Assembly (NCBI GenBank): GCA_963989385.1
Contig: OZ022509.1
Coordinates: 52,654,271 to 52,718,270 of the forward strand
Direction of reading: 5' to 3'
Length of the DNA stretch: 64,000 nucleotides
Source of the DNA: Ctena decussata
Taxonomy: Eukaryota > Mollusca > Bivalvia > Lucinida > Lucinidae
Positions within the stretch are counted from its first letter, which is position 1. Each line of letters starts with the position of its first letter. Of the stretch, positions 56,007 through 64,000 are shown piece by piece. The position numbers were made by a program, and so were the translations under genes. The notes beneath the pieces are model-generated. The model was not told where the DNA came from and did not search any database. It worked only from the letters and a program-made list of their open reading frames with translations.

Positions 56007-56117
56007 GTTCCAGGCTACCCTGAATGGTACAATATCAAGTATGACAATGATCCGGCCATATATACATACAAGTTGCTAGATGACTACAGGGCAGGAAACC
56101 TCAAGCTGATTGTGTAA
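56007..56117 (+). CDS. Last exon of the DDE-like gene: small Tudor-like tail
   Basis: Acceptor GTTTTCAG, then VPGYPEWYNIKYDNDPAIYT and YKLLDDYRAGNLKLIV, stop TAA at 56115. 'W-Y-x-x-x-Y-D-x-D ... Y-x-Y-x-L-x-x-D' is typical of a Tudor/agenet-like barrel strand pair. The long ORF ends in KRVGHSFKSDDD, which looks like the start of such a barrel, so I infer this exon belonged to it before the pearl-like element landed between them. The link is inference. Confidence 0.5.
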   Translation, partial: VPGYPEWYNIKYDNDPAIYTYKLLDDYRAGNLKLIV

Positions 56118-56906
56118 CAGGTACTAAGACTACAAACACTGACTTTAATGTTTACTTGTTCAGACTGTTCATACAAAACAAATCTGGTTTAAAGGCTAAC
56201 AGATGTAATTGGAGGGACATTAAAAAATGGGAAACAACAGGAAATGTGTGCGACAAATATTCCTGACAGTTTATGCATTCTTTTGCTCATAACCTTTTCA
56301 TTTGAAGGTATTAAATACTTTTTTTGTATCACTGATTTGCAAAATAAAAACAAATAAAAAGATATATAACATTTCAGGATTTGTTTTACAGTTAAAAGAC
56401 ATTTATGTTACAAATTATGCTGAATAAAAATTGTCAAAAAATTGTCGGACAAATTTCTGACGGTGCATATACATTTATACCCATAACTTTTTTGTTTGAA
56501 GTGATAACATTTTGATTTTTGCATCACCGTTTTGCAAATTAAAAGACCTTTAAAATCATATATAACATTTCAGGATTTGTTTTACAGTTAAAGACATTTA
56601 TGTTACAAACTATGCTGAATAAAAATTGTCAAAAAATTGTCGGACAAATTTCTGACGGTACATATACATTTATGCCCATAACTTTTTTGTTTGAAATGAT
56701 AACATTTTGATTTTTGCATCACTGTTTTGCAAATTAAAAGACCTTTAAAATGATATATAACACTTTAGGATTTGATGAAAAATTAAAAATGCCCTGTTAT
56801 CGCTACTTCTTGGGACTAGTATGACCTACTAGTTTAAATGGATGGATGGATGACTTGCGATTTTACGTCCTTTTCAACAGTATTTCAGTCATATCAGTGT
56901 AATGCT
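56118..56906. repeat. ~195-bp tandem duplication
   Basis: GATATATAACATTTCAGGAT-type landmarks near 56361, 56558 and 56751 and two copies of TTGTCGGACAAATTTCTGAC (about 56443 and 56637) show 2-2.5 tandem units of about 195 bp. No gene; the polyadenylation signal of the preceding gene may lie here (AATAAA motifs). Confidence 0.7.
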
Positions 56907-57546
56907 TGTTGGGTTCGATGGTTGGGCAGGATTCACTCAGATAAGACGAGAGGTGAAAATGAACGACGTTTATTAAGCGATCATGACTGGCGGAAGTGGT
57001 TAAAGCCAGGGGTATAATTCTTGAATTATTTTAAGATTACAGTCAACAATTACTAAAGGTTAAGGTAAACCAATGTAATATGGTTTTACGAGTTAACGAA
57101 ATCGTTATAACGTTACATTGAAAGCTTGGAATGAACATCATGGTAAGCAAACAACTAAATTGCTCGACTATGACATAAATGTATTAATGGGGAAAATTAG
57201 TTCATATTGTCCGAGCATGGCATTTTCATCAGCTCTAGGCAGTGTCAATTTGGCAATGTGTATCTGTTCTTGGCAGTTCCATAAATGAAAGTTTATAGTC
57301 TGAAAAACTACATGTAAAGAACAACATTTGAACGTAATGAACACATTATACTTTTGTCAATGATTTCCTCAATCCTGGAATATGTGTACCAAGAGAGTAT
57401 TCAGTTTATACTGCCTTGCACTGTGGAATCTCCATCTCAATTTTCATCATTCAGAATCAGTTTCACACAAACATAGGAATCACTATTTCAGATGCATCTT
57501 TCAATGATTTAAGAATCACTATTTCACTGATTTTAGAATCACTATT
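56907..57546 (-). repeat. Probable LTR and 3' end of a gypsy element
   Basis: Read on the minus strand this ends AATAAACGTCGTTCATTTTC ... CCATCGAACCCAACA, i.e. a poly(A) signal followed by a terminus ending ACA, just downstream of the gypsy pol fragment. Three ATTCACTATTT-type direct repeats lie at 57477-57555. The left LTR end and a partner LTR are not found. Confidence 0.4.
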
Positions 57547-58200
57547 TCACATTGACGTAATCACTTTAGGTTTAACTGCACGTCCAGAACGAGTGATGTA
57601 CGGTTGACTAGACGGATTAGACTTTGGATTAGGCGGAATAGACGTAGCTTGACTAGACAAATTTTGATTAGGCGGACTTTTACTAGACAGACTGTGCTTT
57701 GCATTTTGAGAGACTGGTGCATCAGATTGGATTTCTGAAGATGGACTTGTATCAAACGGGTTAAAATCACAATGTGCATCAAAATAACGATTTTTTCCTG
57801 TTTTCTGAAGAAAACGTCTGTTACGCCTATATTGATTTCCGGCTTCAGTCTGCACGACATAGGATCTATCGGCTGGTTTACTTGTGACAATTGCTGGCTG
57901 CCAAATTTTACTGTTATTCTTTAAACGCACCGATTCACCCACTTTTAATGGTTTTAGGGGTTTCGAGCCTATATCGAAATAGCATTTCTGACGGTCATGG
58001 TGCTTGTGCAATTCTGCTTGCACTTTAGACGTGTCTACTGCTTTATGTAAGAGCTGTTGGTTGGTAGATGGTAAAATAGAGCGGTAACGCCTACTGTTCA
58101 GTGGCTGTGATGGTCAATAGCCATATTCAAGGGGGGGGGGGGGGGGGGGAGGGGGTGTTGCGGTATTCAAGTAAGCTAATGTCTTATCAGCTTTAGCCTT
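57547..58200 (-). pseudogene. Ty3/gypsy integrase C-terminal region
   Basis: The minus-strand frame 58023-57547 reads HHDRQKCYFDIGSKPLKPLK, RLKNNSKIWQPAIVTSKPAD, VVQTEAGNQYRRNRRFLQ and YITRSGRAVKPK, typical of the integrase tail of gypsy elements. The catalytic core is missing. A G-run (58133-58150) and SINEs separate it from the RNase H fragment. Confidence 0.75.
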
Positions 58201-58618
58201 ATCAATTGATTGATTGTTTTGGGGTTTTTATTGTCTATAGACTTGATGCTTAACGTCCACGGTCAACAACTACGGTCATGTCGGGACGGTCAGTTAACTT
58301 AACCACACTATTCCTGGGAGGCTTAGACCTCATAAGCGGTTAACCAGTACTAAGTGCACATACTTTCGCCAGTAACGGACAACTGCCCTTCTTGAATCAG
58401 TGGAAGGAGAAACGAAAGTATGTGGCCAGACCGGGTTTCGAGCCCAGGACCTCTGACTTATTGGTGCCCTACCGATTGCGCTACGCGGCCCGGCTTGTTT
58501 TGGGTTTAACGGCCCTTTGAGACAGTATTTCAGTCTATATCGGGCCGTCTTCCAGAGAGGGAGAAAGAGGAGAAACGATAGACGAGAGAAAAAATGTCCA
58601 AACAACCCCACCCGCACC
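58201..58618 (-). mobile_element. SINE family 2, 5'-truncated and split by a family 1 SINE
   Basis: Consists of 58201-58223 (ATCAATTGATTGATTGTTTT tail) and 58495-58618 (GGGTTTAACGGCCCTTTGAG onward). A family 1 SINE sits between them. Head sequence beyond TAGGTGCGGGTGGGG is missing. Confidence 0.8.
58224..58494 (-). mobile_element. tRNA-SINE (family 1) nested in SINE family 2
   Basis: Full head-to-tail copy on the minus strand with the target duplication TTGTTTTGGG (58214-58223 and 58495-58504) lying within the family 2 tail. Gives the insertion order: family 2 first, family 1 later. Confidence 0.85.
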
Positions 58619-58858
58619 TAGGGTGTCAGCTAAGGGTATTGACTTTCCTTTCACAAACTCAATGTGTAAATCATATTTCTGCACTTGCAGAAGCATACGC
58701 TGGATACGGGGAGGGGCAGTATGCAGCGGTTTCTTCCAAATGGACTCGATGGGCTTGTGGTCAGACTCGACCTTGACAGGAAGCATCAGCGCAAGTGTGT
58801 GAGTCATGAAATATTGAATTTTAGTAGCTGTGCTTCTAAATGCATTTCTGTTCCTGTT
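58619..58858 (-). pseudogene. Ty3/gypsy RNase H fragment
   Basis: The minus strand reads LPVKVESDHKPIESIWKKPL and APPRIQRMLLQVQKYDLHIE followed by FVKGKSIPLADTL, the C-terminal RNase H / connection region of gypsy pol. The SINE replaces the sequence after LADTL. Same element as the integrase tail at 57547. Confidence 0.8.
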
Positions 58859-59106
58859 GGGGTGGGTTGGGTGGTGCAAAGGTGCTGCGTGTAACTTTCA
58901 GTGCCGGGGCGTCCTACTTATTGAATAGTAGTAGGGTAAGGGGCTTACTGTACTTGCAGAAGGTGCGGGTGGGGGTGGTTTGGACATTTTTTTCTCTCGT
59001 CTATCATTTCGCTCTTCTTTCTCCCTCTCTTTGGGAGACGGCCCGATATAGACTGAAATACTGTCTCAAAGGGCCGTTAAACCCGAAACAACCAACCAAC
59101 CAAAAA
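58859..59106 (+). mobile_element. SINE family 2, full length
   Basis: GGGTGGGTTGGGTGGTGCAA head to GGGCCGTTAAACCCGAAACA and an (ACCA)n tail. The 12-bp target duplication TCTGTTCCTGTT flanks it (58847-58858 and 59107-59118). Confidence 0.88.
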
Positions 59107-59118
59107 TCTGTTCCTGTT

Positions 59119-59865
59119 TTCATTCCATGCATTTTTCTTATAATAGTTTTTCACTTTTGGATGAAAATTCTCTGTTCCTAAATTGACAAAATCTAGTTGT
59201 TTTTTCGAATGCTGAGAATTGAACCCTCCTTTGCATCTGCACGTAATTCAGGCACCACAAGCCGGGCCGCGTAGCGCAATCGGTAGGGCACCTGACTCAT
59301 ACGTCAGAGGTCCTGGGTTCGAAACCCGGTCTGGCCATATACTTTCGTTTCTCCTTCTGCTGATTCAAAAAGGGCAGTTGTCAGTTACTGGCGAAAGTAT
59401 GTGCACTTAGTACTGGTTAACCGCTTAGGAGGTTTAGGCCTGCCCAGGAATAGTGTGGTTAGGAAAACTGACCGTCCTGACATGACCATAGTTGTTTACC
59501 GTGGACGTTAAGCAACAAATCAGATCAGATCAGGCACCACAAACCTGATAATGTATTTTGCAAGATTTGTATATTTGGCTTTTGAGGCCAAGATGATCAG
59601 TCCTTGGAGATCTTTCCTCTTCATGGCATCTTCAAAGGACATTTCTTCCTGTACAGGTGTATAATGTACATGGGAGTCGAACTAGACTACATTCTGTTTG
59701 GAATCAACTATTATGGTAAATGTCTTATTTGGCAACAGCGTTACAAGCAAGGTAGTTGGCTTTTCTGATATTATTGCCCTATGAAGATCGCATTTGAGAG
59801 CATCTTCATGGCACTGCGCCAAGCAATATCCTCAACGATTTGACATTGTTCTTTCAATTCACGAA
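59119..59865 (-). pseudogene. Unrecognised protein pseudogene, interrupted by a SINE
   Basis: Minus-strand pieces: CHEDALKCDLHRAIISEKPT, TLLVTLLPNKTFTIIVDSKQ, a TAG, FDSHVHYTPVQEEMSFEDAM, GLIILASKAKYTNLAKYIIR, then beyond the SINE ELRADAKEGSILSIRKNN and a stop. The coherent reading on both sides of the SINE shows that one gene was interrupted. The V-x-D...FDSH arrangement resembles the strand that carries Asp/His in papain-like and viral deubiquitinase proteins, a weak hint. Function not assigned. Confidence 0.45.
59261..59524 (+). mobile_element. tRNA-SINE (family 1), best-preserved copy
   Basis: GCCGGGCCGCGTAGCGCAAT head, A box TAGCGCAATCGG, anticodon-like CTCATACG, B box GGGTTCGAAACCC, tail GGACGTTAAGCAACAAATCA. 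13-bp target duplication TCAGGCACCACAA (59248-59260 and 59525-59537). The first ~73 nt fold like a tRNA. Confidence 0.92.
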
Positions 59866-60136
59866 ATAATGTAACTTAATATAACTTGATAAAGTTTCAA
59901 TGTTCGAGTAGGTTCCATGCAGTTTAACTGATTTTCATGTCAGTATTGGTTTCCTTTGTATACAGAGGATGTGTAAGAATCTTTCACCTTCTGCATGTTG
60001 TCAACATTTAATTTAATTTCATTATTTAAAACTGCGTCTGCAATGCAAAAGCTTATGCCACTGCATGCACTTGACCCACTGTTTCCGAAAACCTCATTTG
60101 CAGCTGTATTCTGCGACAAACCAGGTAGATATAAGG
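59866..60136. other. Gene-free stretch
   Basis: No frame or repeat recognised between the pseudogene and the next SINE; it may be more of the same decayed gene. Confidence 0.35.
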
Positions 60137-60368
60137 GGTGATCGGGTGGTGCGATGGTGCTGTGTGTAACTTCCAGTGCCGGGGCGTCCTACTGATTTGG
60201 AACATTGTAGGGCAAGGGCCTACTGTGCTTGCAGTAGGTGCAGGTGGTGTTGTTTGGACATTTTTTCTCTCGTCTATCATTTCTCTTTTCTTTCTCCCTC
60301 TCTCTGGGAGACGGCCCGATATAGACTGAAATACTGTCTCAAAGGGCCGTTAAACCCAAAACAATCAA
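60137..60368 (+). mobile_element. SINE family 2, full length
   Basis: GGGTGATCGGGTGGTGCGAT head to GGGCCGTTAAACCCAAAACA and AATCAACG. Internal CTACTGTGCTTGCAGTAGGT can fold into a short hairpin shared by all family members. Confidence 0.82.
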
Positions 60369-60479
60369 CGTATCTATTTCCGCTACCGAACGAGGCTCAA
60401 CTTGATTGGAGCATCGGATTAGGGTAGCTAGATTTACCGAAACGACCAGAAACACCGAAACGAATCCGAAATACCGAAA

Positions 60480-61020
60480 CAATGGGAAAAAAGTGGTATC
60501 GGCAAACTTAACTGTTACAAATGTACATTTTGGAATATTCCGGAGATGGGTGAAGTCAGAATAATGCGCTGGTCTTATTTGAAACACAAACTTTTTTTAT
60601 GTATCTGAATGTAAAAAAATGCTGTCCGGGGGGGTGGGGGGGAGGAATAGACTGAAATAGGGAAAAGCAGTACGAGAAATTCAACGAAATTCTTACACAC
60701 TTGCTTGTCAACATCAATACATTTTCCCTCAATCCATCAAACTGCCTAGTCATTCGTCTTTTTCAGTCATCCTTCCAACTATCCTGATGCCCGTACATCT
60801 ATCATTTTCTTCCATTCATCCTTCCAGGTAACAAAATGCCCATGCATTGAACACTTTTCCAGCCATCCATTCGTCCATCCATCCATTGAGCAAGCCACCT
60901 GTCTAACTATACAGTCGTCCCACATTTTCATTCATCCAACCAACCAGCCATTTATCTAACTACCCATTTATCTCTCACTTCCATCCATCCTATTCAATTA
61001 CCAAAACCACTTTTTCCCTT
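60480..61020. other. Gene-free stretch
   Basis: A G-run (60628-60645) and (CATC)n-like pyrimidine-rich simple sequence (60770-60990). No gene. Confidence 0.5.
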
Positions 61021-61024
61021 TATT

Positions 61025-62205
61025 ATCCCCTCGCACCACGAAGTGGCGAGGGGATATAGGTTGTGTCCCGTATGTAAGTACGTACGTATGTTCACCTTTT
61101 GTCACCGCTCTAGCGCCTACATTTCTCAACGGATTTTGAAATAACTTCACACAAATGTACGGCATGACATATCTCGAGCAAGTTCGACTTTCAGGGTGCT
61201 GCACCCAAGGTCAAGGTCACTGTGGCTATTTTTAGAAAAACTTTGTCAGCCCTCTAGGGCCTACATTTCTCAATGGATTTTGAAAAAAACTTCACACAAA
61301 TATAGGGCATGACTATATCTCGAGCGAGTTCGACTTGCAGGGTGCTGCACCTAAGGTTAAGGTCACTGTGGCTATTTTTAGAAAAACTTTGTCAGCGCTC
61401 TAGCGCCTAACATATTTCAATGGATTTTGAAATAACTTCACAGAAATGTAGGGCATGACAGCTATTTTTAGAAAAACTTTGTCAGCGCTCTAGCGCCTAC
61501 ATTTCTCGATGGATTTTGAAACAACTTCACAGAAATGTAGGGCATGACAATATCTTCAGCAAGTTCGACTTTCAGGGTCCGCCCAAGGTCAAGGTCACTG
61601 CGGTTATTTTTAGAAAAACTTTGTCATCGCTCTAGCGCCTACATTTCTCAACGGATTTTGAAATAACTTCTCACAAATGTAGGGCATGACAATATCTCGA
61701 GCAACTTCGACTTTCAGGGTGCTGCGCCCAAGGTCAAGGACACTGTGGCTATTTTTAGAAAAACTTTGTCAGCGCTCTAGCGCCTACATGTCTCTATGGA
61801 TCTTGAAATAACTTAACAAAAATGTAGGGCATGACAATATCATGAGCAAGTTCGACTTTCAGGGTGCTGTGCCCAAGGTCAAGGTCACTGTAGCTATTTT
61901 TAGAAACACTGTCAGCGTTCTAGCGCCTACATTTCTCATTGGATTTTGAAATAACTTCACAGAAATGTAGGGTATGACAATATCTCAAGCAAGTGTGACC
62001 GTCAGGGTACTGGGCTCAAAGTCAAGGTCACTGTGGCTATTTTTAGAAAAACTTTGTCATCACCCTAGCGTCTACATTTCTCAATGGATTTTAAAATAAC
62101 TTCACACAAATGTAGGGCATGATAATATCTCGAGCTAGTTCGACTTTCAAGGTGCTGGGCTCAAAGTCAAGGTCACTATGGTCTTGTGCAAGGGGATTTT
62201 TATCG
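61025..62205. mobile_element. Second element with ~146-bp tandem units
   Basis: The left cap is a hairpin ATCCCCTCGC...GCGAGGGGAT (61025-61055). GCTATTTTTA recurs at 61225, 61371, 61461 (deleted unit), 61603, 61748, 61893 and 62036; full intervals are 142-146 bp. Units include GACTTTCAGGGTGCTG and CAAGGTCAAGGTCACTG. Same plan as the element at 53679 but different unit sequence. The right cap near 62190 (CAAGGGGATTTTTATCGCC) is imperfect. Confidence 0.75.
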
Positions 62206-62283
62206 CCTGCGATGCCTTGTTTTTAATGATTCCTTTCAGTATTTCAAATTCGTTTTGGTATTTCTGGTGGTTTCAGTAAATCT

Positions 62284-62949
62284 TGTCACCGTCGGATTCT
62301 TTGGATCTGGACGTTTCATCCCTGCTGTTTCGCACCAAAAATGGTCCCCGTGTTGCTTCATTCAGAGCAGTTTGCGACCAGTACAGTCTGTCTGATTCAT
62401 GGAACTGGCTGAGCGTTGTGCCGACTGGACTCACTCTTGGTCAGTTGGTTCCTAAAAAATGGACTCGTAGTTGTTTCACCCCCCCCCCCCCCCCCCCCCT
62501 CCCCAAGACGACGCGATTAGTCGTTTCGCCCTTCACACTGAAAGCTGCCTGAACAAATTGCCCAGACATCATGGCTCACCATGATTAGCACAAAATTCTT
62601 TCAGACAGGCAATATACGTTTCGCAAAGGGCAGAGCTGTGAAACTCAATCATTGTCGTAGTTTACTGGGCCAAAATCTTGGAATAGTGTGGTGAAGTCGA
62701 CACATTCATATTGGACTCTTGTTGCAAAGTTCACTTCTGTTTTAAGAGCCAGGGATTTACTTTTTACATAATGGTCCTGGTGTTAAATTACCATTTCGTA
62801 TTTCACCAGTTACTATTCTGAATCTGAATATGAAAACGCTTCTTTATACACCTACATATGAGCTATTGAAAATGCAAACGTTTTCAATATGGTATTGCAG
62901 GTAAATCTTTTAAATGGATTGAACTCTTATTCTACAGACAGCAGTGAGT
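62284..62949. other. Gene-free stretch
   Basis: A C-run (62479-62499) and unique sequence. A plus-strand frame at 62283-62552 crosses the C-run and is not credible. Confidence 0.4.
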
Positions 62950-63120
62950 TGTGGTTAATGGGTTAAATACGCTAGGGACCCATTTTTGTCACGTGTACCA
63001 CAGGGCACTGCATTGGGCCTCTAGTTGTTCTCTATGTACATAAATTTTATGACTGGTTCAAAATACAACTGTTTGTTGATGACTGTGTTTGCTATCATAA
63101 AATCAAGCCATGGTGGCATT
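62950..63120 (+). pseudogene. LINE reverse transcriptase fragment
   Basis: SRVPQGTALGL and, in a shifted frame, QLFVDDCVCYHKIK: the 'PQGT' and 'xADD' RT blocks in correct order and spacing, with a frame change between. Catalytic A of (Y/F)ADD is V. Truncated at both ends. Confidence 0.7.
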
Positions 63121-63678
63121 TTGAAGCTTATAAACAATATCTATTTTACTTCGACTACACAGAAAGTCCCCGTCTGGTCCCGGGAAAGAATAGGCCAGAC
63201 GTATCCCTCTGCGTGACGTAAAAGGCTGTCTAAAAGGGGACGGCTCGTTTGCCGTGAGCTGCGACCCGTGTCGTTGGAAGAAGGGATCCTGGTGTTTGAG
63301 TAGACTGCCTGCGACGTAGCCAGTCTGCAACACATTACTTTGGCCCTAATTTCAACTAGACGGGAGGTCATATGGGCCCGAATATGATCAATCGGCTTTG
63401 TCGTGCCATGCCCTGGGAATTACTTTTACTTTCTCTTCCTATCTTTGTATCATTCTGATACTGACCATGTGCCCATAAACCCTTTTCGTATCCGTTTTCC
63501 ATCCCTAGAAGGCGGCGGCTGATGGGTCAATCGTGTAGGCATCCTGTCCTATCCGAGTATATCTTCAGTGTATCTCTAGCACTTGGAGTTTAGGATATCC
63601 GCTCCATTTAAGTGCTCCCTTGTTGGGCTCCACGGCGGGTGGAGAGCACGGGAAATGAATTATTTTCATTATCTTCTC
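63121..63678 (+). other. Probable 5' UTR of the LINE starting at the window edge
   Basis: GC-richer than its surroundings, without long frames, leading directly into the ORF1 start. The TTGGGCTCCACGGCGGGTGG / AGAGCACGGGAAATG block just before the ORF is probably part of the element promoter. The 5' end is not precisely visible (about 63160). Confidence 0.45.
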
Positions 63679-64000
63679 ATGGGCCCCCCCCCAACTTCAA
63701 ACCCCAAAGCTTCTCAACATAATACGAAACGGCCACGTGATGCCGACTCTGATGACCCATCAGAGAATGAGCTTAGTCAACCCGCAACGGCTATAACAAA
63801 TCAGCGCTTCCTAGTCATCTCATCAACAGAAGAAAGACAAATGTCGAGTTTGTCTCCATTTGTCATTGAAAAGGCACTTCATGGCATAGCTGGTGTGCCA
63901 AAGAGCATCAAAAAACTTCGCTCGGGTGATTTACTCGTAGAGTACATTAACAAGAAATCGATTGAAAATCTGTTACGTCTGAAAAAATTCTACGACCGCG
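63679..64000 (+). CDS. LINE ORF1 (Gag-like), 5' portion, runs off the window
   Basis: ATG 63679 (TCTCATGG) opens a frame without stop to the last base: MGPPPTSNPKASQHNTKRPR, DADSDDPSENELSQ, then FLVISSTEERQMSSLSPFVI and EKALHGIAGVPKSIKKLRSG with DLLVEYINKKSIENLL. The Pro/basic N-terminus followed by an RRM-like 'FLVI...LSPF.IEKAL...G.P.S.KKLRSGDLLVE' domain is typical of ORF1 from Nimb/I-type LINEs of molluscs and other invertebrates. It appears intact, so this may be a young element continuing to the right. Confidence 0.7.
   Translation, partial: MGPPPTSNPKASQHNTKRPRDADSDDPSENELSQPATAITNQRFLVISSTEERQMSSLSPFVIEKALHGIAGVPKSIKKLRSGDLLVEYINKKSIENLLRLKKFYDR

Larger units (their letters stand above)
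60425..62283. mobile_element. Inverted repeats flanking a 1.8-kb region
   Basis: ACCGAAACGACCAGAAACAC...GAAATACCGAAAC (60428-60478) is matched in inverted orientation by TTTCAGTATTTCAAATTCGT...CTGGTGGTTTCAGTAAA (62236-62281), about 50 bp with several mismatches. It encloses the 146-bp array. Either the ends of one composite element, or two copies of a small repeat in opposite orientation. Confidence 0.45.

Noticed and set aside
58535..58879. One continuous 114-codon minus-strand protein
   Set aside because: It fuses a gypsy RNase H fragment to SINE sequence; the C-terminal part (GAGGVVWTFF) is SINE family 2 translation.
59261..59335. Possible functional tRNA gene
   Set aside because: The tRNA-like fold is the head of a SINE: it continues into the shared SINE body and tail, has a TSD, and recurs in four other copies.

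Overview
This is a eukaryotic, repeat-rich, AT-biased window, most likely from a bivalve mollusc. The case rests on spliced exons with GT/AG borders, tRNA-headed SINEs, LINE and Penelope-type reverse transcriptases, Ty3/gypsy LTR elements with vertebrate/invertebrate-type pol order, and two inverted-repeat elements carrying internal ~146-bp tandem units like the bivalve 'pearl' elements. No rRNA gene, true tRNA gene, CRISPR array or bacterial-type operon was seen. Species assignment is inference.

Layout. 1-6.5 kb: non-coding DNA with a SINE and a 162-bp tandem array. 6.6-13.4 kb: exons of an unrecognised plus-strand gene whose third exon runs into a 60-bp minisatellite. 13.4-19.9 kb: dispersed repeats, a hAT-like MITE with a near-perfect palindrome, a broken Penelope-like RT and a tRNA-SINE. 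19.9-24.5 kb: one spliced minus-strand exon of unknown function, then a decayed compact cluster that looks virus-derived: a packaging-type ATPase pseudogene split by a SINE, a short basic ORF, a third ORF 2 nt downstream of it, and a divergent two-exon PC4-like gene. 25-29.4 kb: a frameshifted CR1/Jockey-type LINE with a 2A-like motif. 30-36 kb: two Cys-containing gene fragments on opposite strands, hairpins, and a 1.27-kb inverted-repeat element built from TCGGCGAC words.

37.6-46.6 kb: a structurally complete, very young LTR element (2165-bp LTRs that differ at about four sites, TSD TAGAC). Its single long ORF encodes Gag, protease and integrase, then stops about 30 residues into what looks like the start of RT. 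This fits a Gmr1-like (integrase before RT) element that has lost RT and RNase H. It is inserted in a ~165-bp tandem array that resumes on its right side. 50.5-56.1 kb: a gene with a coiled-coil ORF, a 1-nt gap, a ~1000-codon ORF with one internal stop and a DDE-like core, and a downstream exon with a small Tudor-like tail. A 1.47-kb pearl-like element sits between the long ORF and that last exon. 56.9-60.4 kb: gypsy pol remnants and another pseudogene, cut by several SINEs with clear target duplications, one SINE inside another. 60.4-62.3 kb: inverted repeats around a second 146-bp array. 63.1-64 kb: an old LINE fragment, then the 5' end of a different LINE whose ORF1 is open to the window edge.

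The genes do not form one pathway. The window mainly records mobile-element activity. The most unusual items are the RT-less LTR element, the DDE/Tudor-like gene, the virus-like cluster, and the exon carrying a minisatellite.
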